NCBI RefSeq assembly: GCF_000744775.1
Contig: NZ_JQMP01000004.1
Location: 496,001-560,000, forward strand
DNA: 64,000 bases
Direction of reading: 5' to 3'
DNA from: Thermorudis peleae
GTDB taxonomy: Bacteria; Chloroflexota; Chloroflexia; Thermomicrobiales; Thermomicrobiaceae
A program made the translations under genes and the position numbers. Below are positions 25,605 to 36,862 of this stretch, one piece after another (position 1 is the stretch's first letter; each line of letters begins with the position of its first letter). The notes beneath the pieces were generated by a model. That model did no database searches and was not told where the DNA came from. It saw only the letters and a list, made by a program, of their open reading frames with translations.

Positions 25605-27611
25605 ATGAGTAACCAACACTGTGACGCATTTCCTGCTGAGGGGCGGCAACGCGTCGTCATTGCCCAGCTCTTGCCGGAAGTTGACTGCGGACGGTTTGCG
25701 GCAAAGCGGATCATTGGTGACCTTGTCACAATCGAAGCGGATATCTTTGCGGACGGCCACGATGCGATCGCAGCTGTTCTCCGCTACCGCCATGCTCGCG
25801 AGGAAACGTGGCATGAGACACCGTTCACGCTCACGGTCAACGACCGCTGGCACGCTCAGTTCGCTGTCAATGAGCTTGGCATCTATGAATACACTGCAGT
25901 CGCATGGATTGATCGATTCCAGACATGGGTGCGCGATCTACGGAAGCGCCTTGACGCAAGGCAAGATGTCAGTGTTGATCTGCTGATTGGGGCAGAGCTC
26001 ATTGACACGATCGCTCGCCAGGCACCAGAACCCGATGCAACAACTCTGCGAGCATATGCGGCGACGCTCCGCACGGGCCCAGCTGCAGCCGAAGCTGCCT
26101 TTGATCCCCAGCTTCACGCCCTGATGCGCCAGCACGATCCGCGAGCCTTCGCGACATCGTACCCACGGGTGCTGCGCCTCGTTGTTGATCGGACACGTGC
26201 GCGGTTCAGTACGTGGTACGAGCTTTTTCCTCGCTCGTGGTCACCCGAACCGGGTCGCCATGGCACACTCCGCGATGTCGCAGAGCGCGCGATTCCCTAC
26301 ATTGCAGGCATGGGCTTCGACGTCCTCTACCTTCCACCGATTCACCCAATTGGCCACACATTCCGGAAGGGACGAAACAACACGCTCACTGCTGGCCCAG
26401 ATGACCCTGGCAGCCCATGGGCCATTGGTGGACCAGAAGGGGGCCACGACGCCATTCACCCGCAGCTCGGCACCCTCGCAGACTTTCAGTACCTCCTCAA
26501 ACGAGCCCGGGAGCACGGCATTGAGATCGCGCTCGATTTAGCGTTCCAGTGCTCCCCCGATCACCCTTACGTCCGCGAGCATCCAGAATGGTTCCGCCAT
26601 CGCCCAGACGGCACGATTCAATATGCAGAGAACCCGCCAAAGAAGTACCAGGATATCTATCCCTTTGATTTTGAGAGTCCGGCCTGGCGCAACCTCTGGG
26701 CAGAGCTACGACGTGTCGTCTGCTTCTGGATTGAACAAGGCGTACGCATCTTCCGGGTCGACAATCCGCACACGAAGGCTTTCCCATTCTGGGAATGGCT
26801 GATCGCAGAGATAAAGAACACGTACCCTGATGTGATCTTCTTGTCAGAAGCCTTTACGCGCCCGAAAGTGATGTATCACTTAGCGAAACTCGGCTTCTCG
26901 CAATCCTACACGTACTTTGCGTGGCGCAATACCAAGTGGGAACTCGAGAGCTATTTCACCGAGTTGACACAAACGCCAGTACGCGAATATTTCCGCCCCA
27001 ACCTCTGGCCGAATACCCCAGATATCCTGACAGAGTACTTGCAGCTTGGCGGTCGGCCAGCATTTCTTACACGATTGGTGCTTGCTGCGACACTTGGGGC
27101 AAACTATGGCATCTATGGGCCAGCGTTCGAACTTTGCGAAAATCAGCCACTCGCACCAGGCAGCGAAGAATATCTCAACTCAGAGAAATATGAGATCCGC
27201 CATTGGCAACTCGATGCGCCGCAGAGCCTCGCCCCCATCATTGCCCGGGTGAACCGTATCCGTCGTGAGAACCCTGCTCTGCAGCAAGATTGGACCTTGC
27301 GTTTCCATCCGACGACGAACGACCAGCTCATCGCCTACACAAAGACCACGGATGATCGTAGCAATATTATTCTCACCGTTGTTAATCTCGATCCACATTA
27401 CACCCAATCTGGCTGGGTCACGCTCCCACTCGAAGACCTTGCAATCCCGCACGATCAGCCGTATCAAGTTCATGATCTACTGAGCGATGCGCGCTATCTC
27501 TGGCACGGACCGACCAATTATGTAGAGTTAAATCCACAGGTTATGCCGGCGCACATCTTCTTACTGCGCCGGCGAATTCGTCGCGAGCACGACTTTGAGT
27601 ACTACGCATAA
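25605..27611 (+). CDS. glgE: Alpha-1,4-glucan:maltose-1-phosphate maltosyltransferase GlgE
   Basis: A 668-residue GH13_3 enzyme that extends alpha-1,4-glucan with maltosyl units from maltose 1-phosphate. An N-terminal immunoglobulin-like and helical part (to about 200) precedes the barrel with WYELFPRSWSPE, DVLYLPPIHPIGHTFRKGRNN, ENPPKKYQDIYPFDFE, the nucleophile in FRVDNPHTK (about residue 385) and the acid/base Glu in FLSEAFTRPK. The PPKKYQDIYP and KGRNN loops separate GlgE from ordinary amylases. The frame begins at 25557, but the ATG at 25605 has a strong ribosome site. It is the first gene of the operon and is directly followed by the genes that make its substrate. Confidence 0.96.
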   Translation: MSNQHCDAFPAEGRQRVVIAQLLPEVDCGRFAAKRIIGDLVTIEADIFADGHDAIAAVLRYRHAREETWHETPFTLTVNDRWHAQFAVNELGIYEYTAVAWIDRFQTWVRDLRKRLDARQDVSVDLLIGAELIDTIARQAPEPDATTLRAYAATLRTGPAAAEAAFDPQLHALMRQHDPRAFATSYPRVLRLVVDRTRARFSTWYELFPRSWSPEPGRHGTLRDVAERAIPYIAGMGFDVLYLPPIHPIGHTFRKGRNNTLTAGPDDPGSPWAIGGPEGGHDAIHPQLGTLADFQYLLKRAREHGIEIALDLAFQCSPDHPYVREHPEWFRHRPDGTIQYAENPPKKYQDIYPFDFESPAWRNLWAELRRVVCFWIEQGVRIFRVDNPHTKAFPFWEWLIAEIKNTYPDVIFLSEAFTRPKVMYHLAKLGFSQSYTYFAWRNTKWELESYFTELTQTPVREYFRPNLWPNTPDILTEYLQLGGRPAFLTRLVLAATLGANYGIYGPAFELCENQPLAPGSEEYLNSEKYEIRHWQLDAPQSLAPIIARVNRIRRENPALQQDWTLRFHPTTNDQLIAYTKTTDDRSNIILTVVNLDPHYTQSGWVTLPLEDLAIPHDQPYQVHDLLSDARYLWHGPTNYVELNPQVMPAHIFLLRRRIRREHDFEYYA

Positions 27612-27638
27612 TCTTTGGTAAAGGAGGCACCGGTATCA

Positions 27639-30600
27639 ATGGCCACACGCCAGCGTCCGGCAACAGTGCCTAGCCTATCGCCCTTGACTGACGATCCACT
27701 CTGGTATAAGGACGCCATCATCTACGAAGTCCACGTTCGCGCCTTCTACGATAGCAATGGTGATGGCATCGGCGATTTCCCCGGGTTGACGGCAAAACTG
27801 GATTACCTCCAGGACCTTGGTGTCACCGCGGTATGGTTGCTCCCATTCTATCCCTCACCCCTCCGCGATGATGGATATGACATTGCGGACTACACGAATG
27901 TCCATCCCGCGTATGGCACGCTCCGCGATGTCCGGCAGTTCATTCGCGAGGCCCACCAGCGCGGAATACGGGTCATTAATGAGCTCGTCTTGAACCATAC
28001 ATCGGATCAGCATCCATGGTTCCAGCGAGCGCGCCGCTCAGCGCCAGGGAGCATCTACCGTAACTACTACGTGTGGAGCGATACGCCAGATCGTTATCGT
28101 GAAGCACGCATCATTTTCAAAGATTTTGAGACATCGAATTGGGCCTGGGATCCAGTCGCGCAAGCCTACTACTGGCACCGGTTCTACTCACACCAGCCTG
28201 ACTTGAACTACGATAACCCTCGCGTGCGCCGTGAGATTCTGCGGGTCGTCGATTTCTGGCTTGAGCTGGGCATCGACGGCATGCGGCTTGATGCCGTCCC
28301 CTATCTCTTCGAACGAGAAGGGACGAACTGCGAGAATTTGCCAGAAACGCACGCATTTTTGAAAGAACTCCGTCGCCATATCGATGAACGATTCCCGAAC
28401 CGCATGCTCTTAGCCGAAGCCAATCAGTGGCCTGAAGATGCCGTCGCCTATTTCGGCGATGGTGACGAATGTCACATGGCATTTCACTTCCCACTCATGC
28501 CACGCCTCTTTATGGCAATCCGCATGGAAGACCGGTTCCCGATTATCGACATCCTGAGCCAAACGCCACCCATCCCACCAACGGCACAGTGGGCCCTCTT
28601 CCTCCGTAACCACGACGAATTGACCCTCGAGATGGTCACTGACGAAGAACGCGACTACATGTACCGCGTCTATGCGCGCGATCCAGTGGCACGCATCAAC
28701 TTAGGTATCCGCCGTCGCCTTGCGCCATTGCTCGGCAATAACCGCCGACGAATCGAATTAATGAATGGTCTCCTCTTCTCGCTTCCCGGCACGCCAGTCA
28801 TTTACTATGGCGATGAAATTGGCATGGGAGACAACATTTACCTTGGTGACCGCAATGGTGTGCGTACTCCCATGCAATGGAGCAGCGACCGCAATGCCGG
28901 CTTCTCCACCGCAAATCGCCAGCGGCTCTACTTGCCAGTGATCGTGGATGCCGAGTATCACTATGAGGCCGTCAACGTTGAAGCGCAGCAAAATAACCCG
29001 CACTCATTGCTCTGGTGGATGAAGCGGCTCATTGCTTTACGCAAGCAGTACCGGGCATTTGGGCGTGGCTCATTCGAATTCATCACCCCCGAAAATCGTA
29101 AGATCCTAGCATATGTCCGGCGATACGAGCAAGAAACGTTGCTTGTCGTCGCCAATTTGTCGCGCTTTGTGCAATATGCTGAACTTGATCTCAGCCCGTA
29201 TCGCGGACTTGTGCCGGTTGAACTCTTTGGCCGTGTTGAATTTCCCCCGATCGGTGACACTCCGTATCTGCTCACGCTTGGCCCACATAGTTTCTATTGG
29301 TTCTCGCTTGAACCACAACGGACGGGAGAAGAAAGCGGCACGATCACGCTGCACGAACTACCGCTCATCCCACTCGCCCGGCGTAACGGCCACTTTGACC
29401 TCACTCCGACACGACGAGCACTTGAAGGCTTATTACCAGCCTATCTCCGTGGTCGACGCTGGTTTGGCGGAAAGGATCGGCGAATTCGCAGTGCCCATAT
29501 CAGTGCTCACGTGCCGTTTGAATATGGCGATCGCACTGCACAACTGCTACTTATCACAGTCGAATACACGGAAGGGGATCCTGAGCAATATCTCTTGCCC
29601 TTGACCATCGTCGATGGTTCCCTCGCCGAGCAGATTATGGAGCGCTTGCCACATTACGTCGTGGGCCGGCTGGCGCAACCGAGCGGCGACGCGCTGCTCG
29701 TCGACGCACTGGCAGACCCGGCCTTTGGTCGAGCATTAGTCGAGGCGATCAGTCGTCGTCGCCGGATTCCCGCAGATGGCGCTGTCCTGCTTGCCCAACC
29801 AACGCGGGCATTTCGGCAACTCGTCCCCTCAGGGACCCCCCTTCCTGAGCCGACACTCAGTCGCGCTGAGCAAAGTAACAATTCGCTCATCTTTGGCGAC
29901 CGCCTCATTTTGAAGCTGTTCCGCAAGGTCGAACCGGGAATGAATCCGGAGGTCGAGATTGGCTACTATCTGACTGAGCGCGTTGGCTTCCCCCATGTGC
30001 CGCCACTTGCCGGCAGCATCGAGCTCAAACTCGGACAATCTGAACCGATCTCGCTCGCGGTTCTCCAGGCTTTCGTCCATACCGAAGGAGATGCGTGGCA
30101 ATACACGCTCGATGAGCTTGGAGGCTACCTCGAGCGTGCACTCGCGTATCCGGGTGAGCCGCCAGCCATTACCCTTGATCCGCAAAGCCTCATTGAGCGA
30201 GCAGGAGGGGAAATCCCAAGCGACGTCTATGAAACGGTGAATACGTACGTCGAGGCGGTCAGGCTCCTTGGGCAACGAACAGCAGAACTTCACCGCGCCC
30301 TGGCTGCTGCAACTGATAACCCAGCGTTTGCACCAGAACCGTTTTCGCTCCTCTACCAACGGTCGATTTACCAATCGATGCGTAGTGCAGCAATTCAAAC
30401 GTTTCAGCAACTTCGCCGGCACACCGCTCGGCTTGACGAAGGAACACGTGCCCTTGTTGAGCAAGTACTCGCCCGGGAAAATACGATCATCGCCGTTTAT
30501 CGGCGCCTACTCCATCACCTGATCCCAGCCAAGCGCATTCGTTGCCACGGTGACTATCACCTTGGGCAAGTGCTCTATACTGGGCGCGACTTTGTGATTA

Positions 30601-31007
30601 TCGACTTTGAGGGTGAGCCCGCTCGCCCGATTAGCGAACGCCGTCTCAAGCGCACGCCGCTGCTTGACGTGGCGGGGATGCTCCGTTCCTTCCACTATGC
30701 TGCCTACGCCGTGCTTCACGAACATCAACAGCATGGTCTCATCTCTGACGTGGAGCGAGCTGAGCGCTGGCTGCGCTACTGGTATGGCTGGGTTGCTGCC
30801 ATCTTCCTCCAAGGCTATCTGCAGACGATGGAAGGCAGCGATTTGCTTCCGCCTGGTCCAGATGATTTGCGGGCAGTGCTTGAGGCTTACCTGCTCGACA
30901 AGGCACTCTACGAAGTACGCTACGAACTGGGGCATCGACCTGGCTGGCTTTCAATTCCTCTCCGCGGTGTACTGGAGATGAGTCAAGGACCAGAGGCAGG
31001 AACATGA
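27639..31007 (+). CDS. treS: Trehalose synthase / maltokinase fusion (TreS-Mak)
   Basis: A 1122-residue bifunctional protein. Residues about 20-560 are GH13 trehalose synthase ([19 protein letters not shown], nucleophile in [12 protein letters not shown] near residue 218, Glu in [20 protein letters not shown]) and interconvert trehalose and maltose. Residues about 590-1122 are an aminoglycoside-kinase-like maltokinase ([14 protein letters not shown], catalytic [11 protein letters not shown] near 970, metal-binding [10 protein letters not shown]) that makes maltose 1-phosphate for GlgE. Such fusions are known. The ATG at 27639 follows AAAGGAGG; a TTG at 27615 is less likely. It lies 27 bases after glgE and overlaps malQ by four bases. 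Confidence 0.95.
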   Translation: MATRQRPATVPSLSPLTDDPLWYKDAIIYEVHVRAFYDSNGDGIGDFPGLTAKLDYLQDLGVTAVWLLPFYPSPLRDDGYDIADYTNVHPAYGTLRDVRQFIREAHQRGIRVINELVLNHTSDQHPWFQRARRSAPGSIYRNYYVWSDTPDRYREARIIFKDFETSNWAWDPVAQAYYWHRFYSHQPDLNYDNPRVRREILRVVDFWLELGIDGMRLDAVPYLFEREGTNCENLPETHAFLKELRRHIDERFPNRMLLAEANQWPEDAVAYFGDGDECHMAFHFPLMPRLFMAIRMEDRFPIIDILSQTPPIPPTAQWALFLRNHDELTLEMVTDEERDYMYRVYARDPVARINLGIRRRLAPLLGNNRRRIELMNGLLFSLPGTPVIYYGDEIGMGDNIYLGDRNGVRTPMQWSSDRNAGFSTANRQRLYLPVIVDAEYHYEAVNVEAQQNNPHSLLWWMKRLIALRKQYRAFGRGSFEFITPENRKILAYVRRYEQETLLVVANLSRFVQYAELDLSPYRGLVPVELFGRVEFPPIGDTPYLLTLGPHSFYWFSLEPQRTGEESGTITLHELPLIPLARRNGHFDLTPTRRALEGLLPAYLRGRRWFGGKDRRIRSAHISAHVPFEYGDRTAQLLLITVEYTEGDPEQYLLPLTIVDGSLAEQIMERLPHYVVGRLAQPSGDALLVDALADPAFGRALVEAISRRRRIPADGAVLLAQPTRAFRQLVPSGTPLPEPTLSRAEQSNNSLIFGDRLILKLFRKVEPGMNPEVEIGYYLTERVGFPHVPPLAGSIELKLGQSEPISLAVLQAFVHTEGDAWQYTLDELGGYLERALAYPGEPPAITLDPQSLIERAGGEIPSDVYETVNTYVEAVRLLGQRTAELHRALAAATDNPAFAPEPFSLLYQRSIYQSMRSAAIQTFQQLRRHTARLDEGTRALVEQVLARENTIIAVYRRLLHHLIPAKRIRCHGDYHLGQVLYTGRDFVIIDFEGEPARPISERRLKRTPLLDVAGMLRSFHYAAYAVLHEHQQHGLISDVERAERWLRYWYGWVAAIFLQGYLQTMEGSDLLPPGPDDLRAVLEAYLLDKALYEVRYELGHRPGWLSIPLRGVLEMSQGPEAGT

Positions 31008-33070
31008 ATACCCCACAGGCTGCGTTACGGCAGCTCGCTCAGGCAGCTGGACTGCAGACTGGCTATGTCGATGTCTTGGGCCGCCGACATCGCGCGTCAC
31101 CTGACGTGATCCTTGCAGCCCTAAACGCGCTTGGCATTACCATGGCAACCATGGAAGAGGCTCCAGCTGCACTGCGAATGTTCCAGCACCACCGCCTGAC
31201 ACGACGCGTTGAACCGACCATTGTTCTACGACCACATCGTCGAAATGCCCTCTCGATCTTTTTGCCATTATCAAGAGAGCCCGAACGCTTTACCGTCTTC
31301 CTCCAACAGGAAGACGGTACAACCCATGAATGGTCCGTTCGCTCTACTGAACTGCCACGCCGGGGGCAAGAGCAGAATGGCACTGATACCTATTCCATCG
31401 CTCGACTTGGACTCCCTGCCCTGCCAATGGGATACCACACACTGTCGTTACACTTCCCCGACGGAATTGAGACAACAACCCATATCCTTTGTGCTCCAGT
31501 CCGTTGTTGGCTCCCTTCCGAGGAAACACGATGGTGGGGGCTCTTCTTACCGCTCTATGCCCTGACAACTGAACAGAGTTGGGGTGCAGGAAACTTTTCC
31601 GACCTTGGCACACTCGTTACCTGGGTTGCGGAACAGCAAGGGCAGGTTGTTGGCACACTTCCCCTGCTGGATACGTACCTCGACCAGCCGTTCGATCCCA
31701 GTCCCTACGCGCCAGTAAGCCGACTCTTTTGGAATCCGTTCTACCTTGATCTCACGCAGGCACCGGAGGTGGATCAGTGTCCAGAAGCCCAAACACTCCT
31801 TGCCTCATCCACGTTTCAGGACGCACTCGCAGCAGCACGAGCATCCGCATTCGTTGACTACCGCCGAGGTATGCAGCTCCGAACACAAATTTTGCAACTC
31901 CTGGCGGACTCACTTGCACAACACCGCGGTCCACGATTCGAGGCCTTGCAATCGTGGCTTCACGAACACCCTGAGGTCGAAAAATACGCACGCTTTCGGG
32001 CATTCGTTGAGCAAACAAGGCAAGGCTGGCAGGGATGGCCAACGCCGCAACGCGACGGGCAACTCGGCGCTGATGATGCAGATCCGGCGATAGTTCGGCG
32101 CTTCTGTTACGCGCAGTGGCTCACCGAGCAGCAATTTCTTCAGGTTGCACGTTCCGCCCGCGCACAGCATGTTGGGCTTTATCTTGATCTCCCAATCGGA
32201 GTGCACACGCAAGGCTACGACACGTGGCGCTGGCGCACGAATTTTGCGCTGGATATGAGCGCTGGTGCGCCGCCGGACGCATTCTATCCTGAAGGTCAGG
32301 TCTGGAACTTCCCGCCGCTTCATCCGCTGCACACTCGAGAGAACGGCCATGCATATTTTCGTGCCATCGTGCGTCGGCACCTTGCAGTCGGGCCACTCTT
32401 GCGCCTTGACCATGTCATGGGACTGCATCGGCTCTACTGGGTGCCACAAGGAGCAAGCGGACGAGACGGCATCTATGTTCGTTATCCAGCGGAGGAACTC
32501 TTTGCTGTACTCGCCATTGAGTCACAACGCGCCCAAGCAGTACTCATTGGCGAAGACCTTGGCACGGTGCCGTGGCTTGTGCGCGATTCGATGCGCCGTC
32601 ACCATCTCCTCGGCATGTACATCTTGCCGTTTGAACAGCGAGGTGCAGGCTTCGCAACGCCTTCGCCGCTGTCGCTCGCAGCGCTCAACACGCACGATCT
32701 TCCACCATTTGCGGCACTCTGGCAATCGTGGACACCCCGCCAGCGCCACGCAACGCTTCGCTGGCTCCAGCACCGAGGGTGGCTTCTACCAGATGACAGT
32801 GCGAATGATGGAGCATGTCGCCGCGCACTTGAAGGTGTACTCACTTTTCTGGCGACAAGTCCAGCGCGCATTCTCCTAGTCAATGCTGAGGATCTCTGGC
32901 TCGAAACGGAGCCCCAGAATCGACCAGGCACAGGCGCAGAGCAGCCAAATTGGCGACATAAGGCGCGCTTGCCACTCGAAGCATGGTCTGCCGATCCTGA
33001 TCTGATTCACGTGCTGAACCGCATTAGCCAGCTTCGGACAAAGGCAGCACAAGGGAAGGAAGCACGATGA
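31004..33070 (+). CDS. malQ: 4-alpha-glucanotransferase (amylomaltase, GH77)
   Basis: A 688-residue enzyme that moves glucan chains between acceptors and releases glucose. GH77 marks are SYAPxS-type [32 protein letters not shown], the nucleophile region [19 protein letters not shown], the acid/base [13 protein letters not shown] and [12 protein letters not shown]. An N-terminal part of about 175 residues before the barrel, with a beta-rich sugar-binding look, resembles the longer E. coli type of MalQ. Start and end overlap both neighbours by four bases (ATGA). In this operon it would trim or lengthen short maltodextrins so that GlgB, GlgE or TreY can use them. Confidence 0.94.
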   Translation: MNTPQAALRQLAQAAGLQTGYVDVLGRRHRASPDVILAALNALGITMATMEEAPAALRMFQHHRLTRRVEPTIVLRPHRRNALSIFLPLSREPERFTVFLQQEDGTTHEWSVRSTELPRRGQEQNGTDTYSIARLGLPALPMGYHTLSLHFPDGIETTTHILCAPVRCWLPSEETRWWGLFLPLYALTTEQSWGAGNFSDLGTLVTWVAEQQGQVVGTLPLLDTYLDQPFDPSPYAPVSRLFWNPFYLDLTQAPEVDQCPEAQTLLASSTFQDALAAARASAFVDYRRGMQLRTQILQLLADSLAQHRGPRFEALQSWLHEHPEVEKYARFRAFVEQTRQGWQGWPTPQRDGQLGADDADPAIVRRFCYAQWLTEQQFLQVARSARAQHVGLYLDLPIGVHTQGYDTWRWRTNFALDMSAGAPPDAFYPEGQVWNFPPLHPLHTRENGHAYFRAIVRRHLAVGPLLRLDHVMGLHRLYWVPQGASGRDGIYVRYPAEELFAVLAIESQRAQAVLIGEDLGTVPWLVRDSMRRHHLLGMYILPFEQRGAGFATPSPLSLAALNTHDLPPFAALWQSWTPRQRHATLRWLQHRGWLLPDDSANDGACRRALEGVLTFLATSPARILLVNAEDLWLETEPQNRPGTGAEQPNWRHKARLPLEAWSADPDLIHVLNRISQLRTKAAQGKEAR

Positions 33071-34989
33071 CGGAAACGCCAACGATTCGCCATGACCAGA
33101 GTTTACTGACAGATGACGATCTCTACCTCTTCAACGAAGGCTCGTGGCTACGTGCATACGAAAAGCTTGGAGCTCATCCCGTACAGCTTGGTGATGAGAC
33201 TGGCGTTTACTTTGCAGTCTGGGCACCGAACGCGCGTGAAGTTTCGGTCATTGGCGACTTTAACGGCTGGAAGCCAGGAGTCCATCCTCTTGCACCACGT
33301 GGGAACTCCGGCATCTGGGAAGGGTTTCTCCCTGGCGTCGGCGTCGGAGCCCGGTATAAGTACCACATTGTGTCACACTACAATAACTATCGCGTTGACA
33401 AAGCCGATCCCTATGGCGTCTTCCATGAAACGCCTCCACGAACCGCTTCAATCGTCTGGGATCTCTCGTATGAATGGCATGACCAGCAATGGATGGCGCA
33501 GCGACGCCAACGCAATGCTCTTGATGCACCAATGTTGATCTACGAGGTACATCTCGGCTCCTGGATGCGCGTGCCTGAAGAAGGCAATCGCTGGTTGACA
33601 TACCGAGAGCTGGCACCGAAGCTTGCCGAGCATGTGCAGCGCCTTGGTTTTACCCACGTCGAGTTTTTGCCGATTATGGAGCACCCCTTCTACGGCTCAT
33701 GGGGATACCAGATTACCGGCTACTTCGCACCAACAAGTCGATATGGCACCCCCCAAGACTTCATGTATCTTATTGACTACCTGCACCAGCAGGGCATCGG
33801 CGTTATTCTTGACTGGGTCCCATCACATTTTCCGACCGATGAGCACGGCTTAATTTACTTTGATGGGACACATCTCTACGAGCACGCCGATCCTCGACGC
33901 GGCTTTCATCCTGATTGGCATAGCGCGATCTTTAACTACGGTCGGCATGAGGTACGCACGTTCCTGCTCAGCAGTGCTATCTTCTGGCTCGATCGCTACC
34001 ACGCCGATGGGCTTCGGGTTGATGCTGTCGCGTCAATGCTCTACCTCGATTACTCCCGTAAACCAGGGGAATGGATCCCCAACGAATACGGCGGTCGGGA
34101 AAATCTTGAGGCCATTGCCTTCCTGCGTCGTCTCAACGAAGAGATCTATCGGCTCTATCCAGATGTGCAGACCATCGCCGAAGAATCGACAGCCTGGCCG
34201 ATGGTGTCACGTCCCACGTATCTCGGCGGCCTTGGTTTCGGGATGAAGTGGGACATGGGCTGGATGCACGATACGCTTCACTACCTTCACTATGATCCCA
34301 TCTACCGGAAGTATCACCACACGTTGCTTACGTTTCGTATGCTCTACGCGTTCACCGAAAACTTCGTTCTCCCGCTTTCACATGATGAAGTTGTGCATGG
34401 GAAAGGTTCCTTGCTCAGCAAGATGCCTGGAGATGACTGGCAGAAATTCGCCAACCTTCGCCTACTCTATGGTTACCAGTACACACAACCGGGGAAAAAG
34501 CTCTTATTCATGGGCGCAGAGATCGGGCAATGGGCCGAATGGAATCATGACACAAGCCTCGACTGGCACCTGCTGCAGTATGCGCCGCACCAGGGTATTC
34601 ATCGCTGGCTCGAAGATCTCAACCGACTTGTCCGTACCGAACCAGCGCTCTACGAGCAGGATTTCTCACCTACCGGCTTCGAGTGGATCGACCCCAACGA
34701 TGCCGATAACAGTGTGCTGAGCTACTTGCGTCGTGGGCGGGCAGAGGGAAGCGAACTGCTCATCGTGTGCAACTTTACCCCGGTCCCGCGGCAGAACTAC
34801 CGCGTCGGCGTACCACGGCTTGGCTTCTGGCGCGAGGTGCTCAACAGCGACGCGTCGATCTATGGTGGCAGTGGTTGGGGCAACTTTGGCGGCGTTGAGG
34901 CAACGCCGGTGCCATGGCATGGCCGACCCTATTCTGTTAACCTCACTCTCCCACCACTGGCAATGGTCATCTTCAAGTGCGAGCAGTAG
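33067..34989 (+). CDS. glgB: 1,4-alpha-glucan branching enzyme GlgB
   Basis: A 640-residue GH13_9 enzyme that creates alpha-1,6 branches. A CBM48 domain at about residues 35-130 ([23 protein letters not shown]) leads into the catalytic barrel with [24 protein letters not shown], nucleophile in [17 protein letters not shown] (about 319), acid/base in IAEESTAWP (about 372) and [16 protein letters not shown]. The N-terminus is short, without the extra N1 domain of enterobacterial GlgB. GGGAAGGA precedes the ATG, which overlaps the malQ stop by four bases. Together with GlgE it would make the branched alpha-glucan. Confidence 0.97.
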   Translation: MTETPTIRHDQSLLTDDDLYLFNEGSWLRAYEKLGAHPVQLGDETGVYFAVWAPNAREVSVIGDFNGWKPGVHPLAPRGNSGIWEGFLPGVGVGARYKYHIVSHYNNYRVDKADPYGVFHETPPRTASIVWDLSYEWHDQQWMAQRRQRNALDAPMLIYEVHLGSWMRVPEEGNRWLTYRELAPKLAEHVQRLGFTHVEFLPIMEHPFYGSWGYQITGYFAPTSRYGTPQDFMYLIDYLHQQGIGVILDWVPSHFPTDEHGLIYFDGTHLYEHADPRRGFHPDWHSAIFNYGRHEVRTFLLSSAIFWLDRYHADGLRVDAVASMLYLDYSRKPGEWIPNEYGGRENLEAIAFLRRLNEEIYRLYPDVQTIAEESTAWPMVSRPTYLGGLGFGMKWDMGWMHDTLHYLHYDPIYRKYHHTLLTFRMLYAFTENFVLPLSHDEVVHGKGSLLSKMPGDDWQKFANLRLLYGYQYTQPGKKLLFMGAEIGQWAEWNHDTSLDWHLLQYAPHQGIHRWLEDLNRLVRTEPALYEQDFSPTGFEWIDPNDADNSVLSYLRRGRAEGSELLIVCNFTPVPRQNYRVGVPRLGFWREVLNSDASIYGGSGWGNFGGVEATPVPWHGRPYSVNLTLPPLAMVIFKCEQ

Positions 34990-35001
34990 AGAGGAGCATG
35001 C

Positions 35002-36861
35002 GTGTCAGCGCAGCCACTCGAGCTTGGGGCAATTGTGTTGGCTCCTGGGCATGTGCAGTTCACTGTCTGGGCCCCGAATGCAACAGACGTCGCCCTTCAC
35101 CTCCTCACACCCCAGGAACGCCTCATCCCGATGCAACAAGAGCGTGACGGGTACTGGACCGTTGCTGTCGACAACGTGCCAGCCGGATCACGGTACTGGT
35201 ATCGCCTCGATCGTGAGCAAGATTTGCCTGATCCAGCTAGCCGATGGCAACCGGACGGCGTACATGGGCCTTCGGCGGTTGCTGATCCAACACGTTTTGC
35301 CTGGCATGACGACCACTGGCGAGGGATCCGTCTGTCCGAACTCATCTGCTACGAGCTGCATGTTGGCACTTTCACCCCCGAAGGCACCTTTACCGCGATC
35401 ATTCCAATCCTACCGACTCTTGTCGACCTGGGGATTACTGCGATTGAGTTGATGCCAGTGGCAGAATTCCCAGGAGAACGCAACTGGGGCTACGACGGGG
35501 TCTTGCCGTTTGCCGTTCATCACGCATACGGCGGGCCTGACGGTCTTCGCTATCTTGTCGATGCCTGTCATCAGCATGGGCTCGGCGTCATCCTTGACGT
35601 CGTGTACAACCATGTTGGGCCCGAAGGCAATGTACTCAACCAGTATGGCCCCTATTTCACTGAACGGTACCGCACTCCCTGGGGCCCTGCGCTCAACACG
35701 GATGGGCCCGATAGTGAACCAGTCCGCCGTTTTCTTATCGAAAACGCCTTACACTGGGTTCGGGAATATCACATTGATGGATTTCGACTCGACGCGGTCC
35801 ACGCGATCGTTGACCAACTGCCAACGCACATTCTCGAGGAACTTGCTCAAACACTTCACGCAGAAGGCTTGCGACTCAATCGCCACATTCTCGTTATCGC
35901 TGAGAGTGACGCCAACGACCCGCGGATCATCACGCCAAGGCCACTCGGAGGCTATGGGCTTGATGCGGTCTGGAGCGATGATTTTCATCACGCACTCCAC
36001 ACGCTTCTTACTGGCGAACAGCACGGGTACTATGCTGATTACGGATCGCTTGAGCACCTGGCGAGAGTTTTTCGGCGCGGCTTCTGCTACACAGGACAAC
36101 GTTCAGTCTTTCGTCGGCGACGGCATGGGCGAGCAGCTCTCGTTGCCCAGCCTGAGCAGTTCGTTGTCTGCATCCAAAATCATGACCAGGTTGGGAACCG
36201 CGCCCGCGGAGACCGCCTCAGCACCCTTGTCGACTTCGAGCGCCTCAAGTTGGCAGCTGCAACCGTGTTGTTGTCGCCGTTTACGCCATTGCTCTTTATG
36301 GGAGAAGAATATGCAGAGACAGCACCATTCCCCTATTTCGTCAGCCACACTGATCCAGAATTAATCACCGCAGTCCGTGAAGGGCGGAAACGGGAGTTCG
36401 CAGCCTTTCACGCCGAGCAAGAGCCGCCTGATCCTCAAGCAGTTGAAACGTTTCTTCAGGCCAAACTCCGCCACCAGCTTCGTGATGAAGGGCAGCATCG
36501 TACCCTTTGGCGCTTTTACCAGCACCTTCTTACGGTACGTCGTCAAGCCGCACCTTATCAGACGACACCGCGCCCTTGGCCGATCGTTGAGATGGATCGC
36601 GCGGCTCATACCCTTGTTGTTCGCTGGGAAGATGTTACCCCTGCTGCTTGTTTGGCCCTCTGCTTTGCTGATCAACCGCAGACTGTTCACCTCAATTTAC
36701 CTGACGGTCTATGGCACATTCGAGTAGACTCAGCAGCAGAGACGTGGGGAGGCAACCGATCTGCCGATCCATCTCCCCTCCGCGTCACTGGAGGCGCGGG
36801 AGCGTCTGTACTGCTCCCGCCATGGTCAGCAACGTTTTGGGAACGAGAGGACGTGCCCTAA
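35002..36861 (+). CDS. treZ: Malto-oligosyltrehalose trehalohydrolase TreZ
   Basis: A 619-residue GH13_10 enzyme that cuts trehalose from maltooligosyl-trehalose. CBM48-like N-terminus (VQFTVWAPNATDVALHLL), then CYELHVGTFTPEGTF, ELMPVAEFPGERNWGYDGV, LDVVYNHVGPEGN, nucleophile in GFRLDAVHAIVDQ (about 264), acid/base in VIAESDANDPR (about 300), and QNHDQVGNRARGDRL. It starts at a GTG six bases after GAGGAG; an ATG at 34998 is out of frame. It follows glgB by 12 bases and precedes the GH57 gene by one base. It works with TreY, encoded two genes downstream. Confidence 0.95.
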   Translation: MSAQPLELGAIVLAPGHVQFTVWAPNATDVALHLLTPQERLIPMQQERDGYWTVAVDNVPAGSRYWYRLDREQDLPDPASRWQPDGVHGPSAVADPTRFAWHDDHWRGIRLSELICYELHVGTFTPEGTFTAIIPILPTLVDLGITAIELMPVAEFPGERNWGYDGVLPFAVHHAYGGPDGLRYLVDACHQHGLGVILDVVYNHVGPEGNVLNQYGPYFTERYRTPWGPALNTDGPDSEPVRRFLIENALHWVREYHIDGFRLDAVHAIVDQLPTHILEELAQTLHAEGLRLNRHILVIAESDANDPRIITPRPLGGYGLDAVWSDDFHHALHTLLTGEQHGYYADYGSLEHLARVFRRGFCYTGQRSVFRRRRHGRAALVAQPEQFVVCIQNHDQVGNRARGDRLSTLVDFERLKLAAATVLLSPFTPLLFMGEEYAETAPFPYFVSHTDPELITAVREGRKREFAAFHAEQEPPDPQAVETFLQAKLRHQLRDEGQHRTLWRFYQHLLTVRRQAAPYQTTPRPWPIVEMDRAAHTLVVRWEDVTPAACLALCFADQPQTVHLNLPDGLWHIRVDSAAETWGGNRSADPSPLRVTGGAGASVLLPPWSATFWEREDVP

Positions 36862-36862
36862 G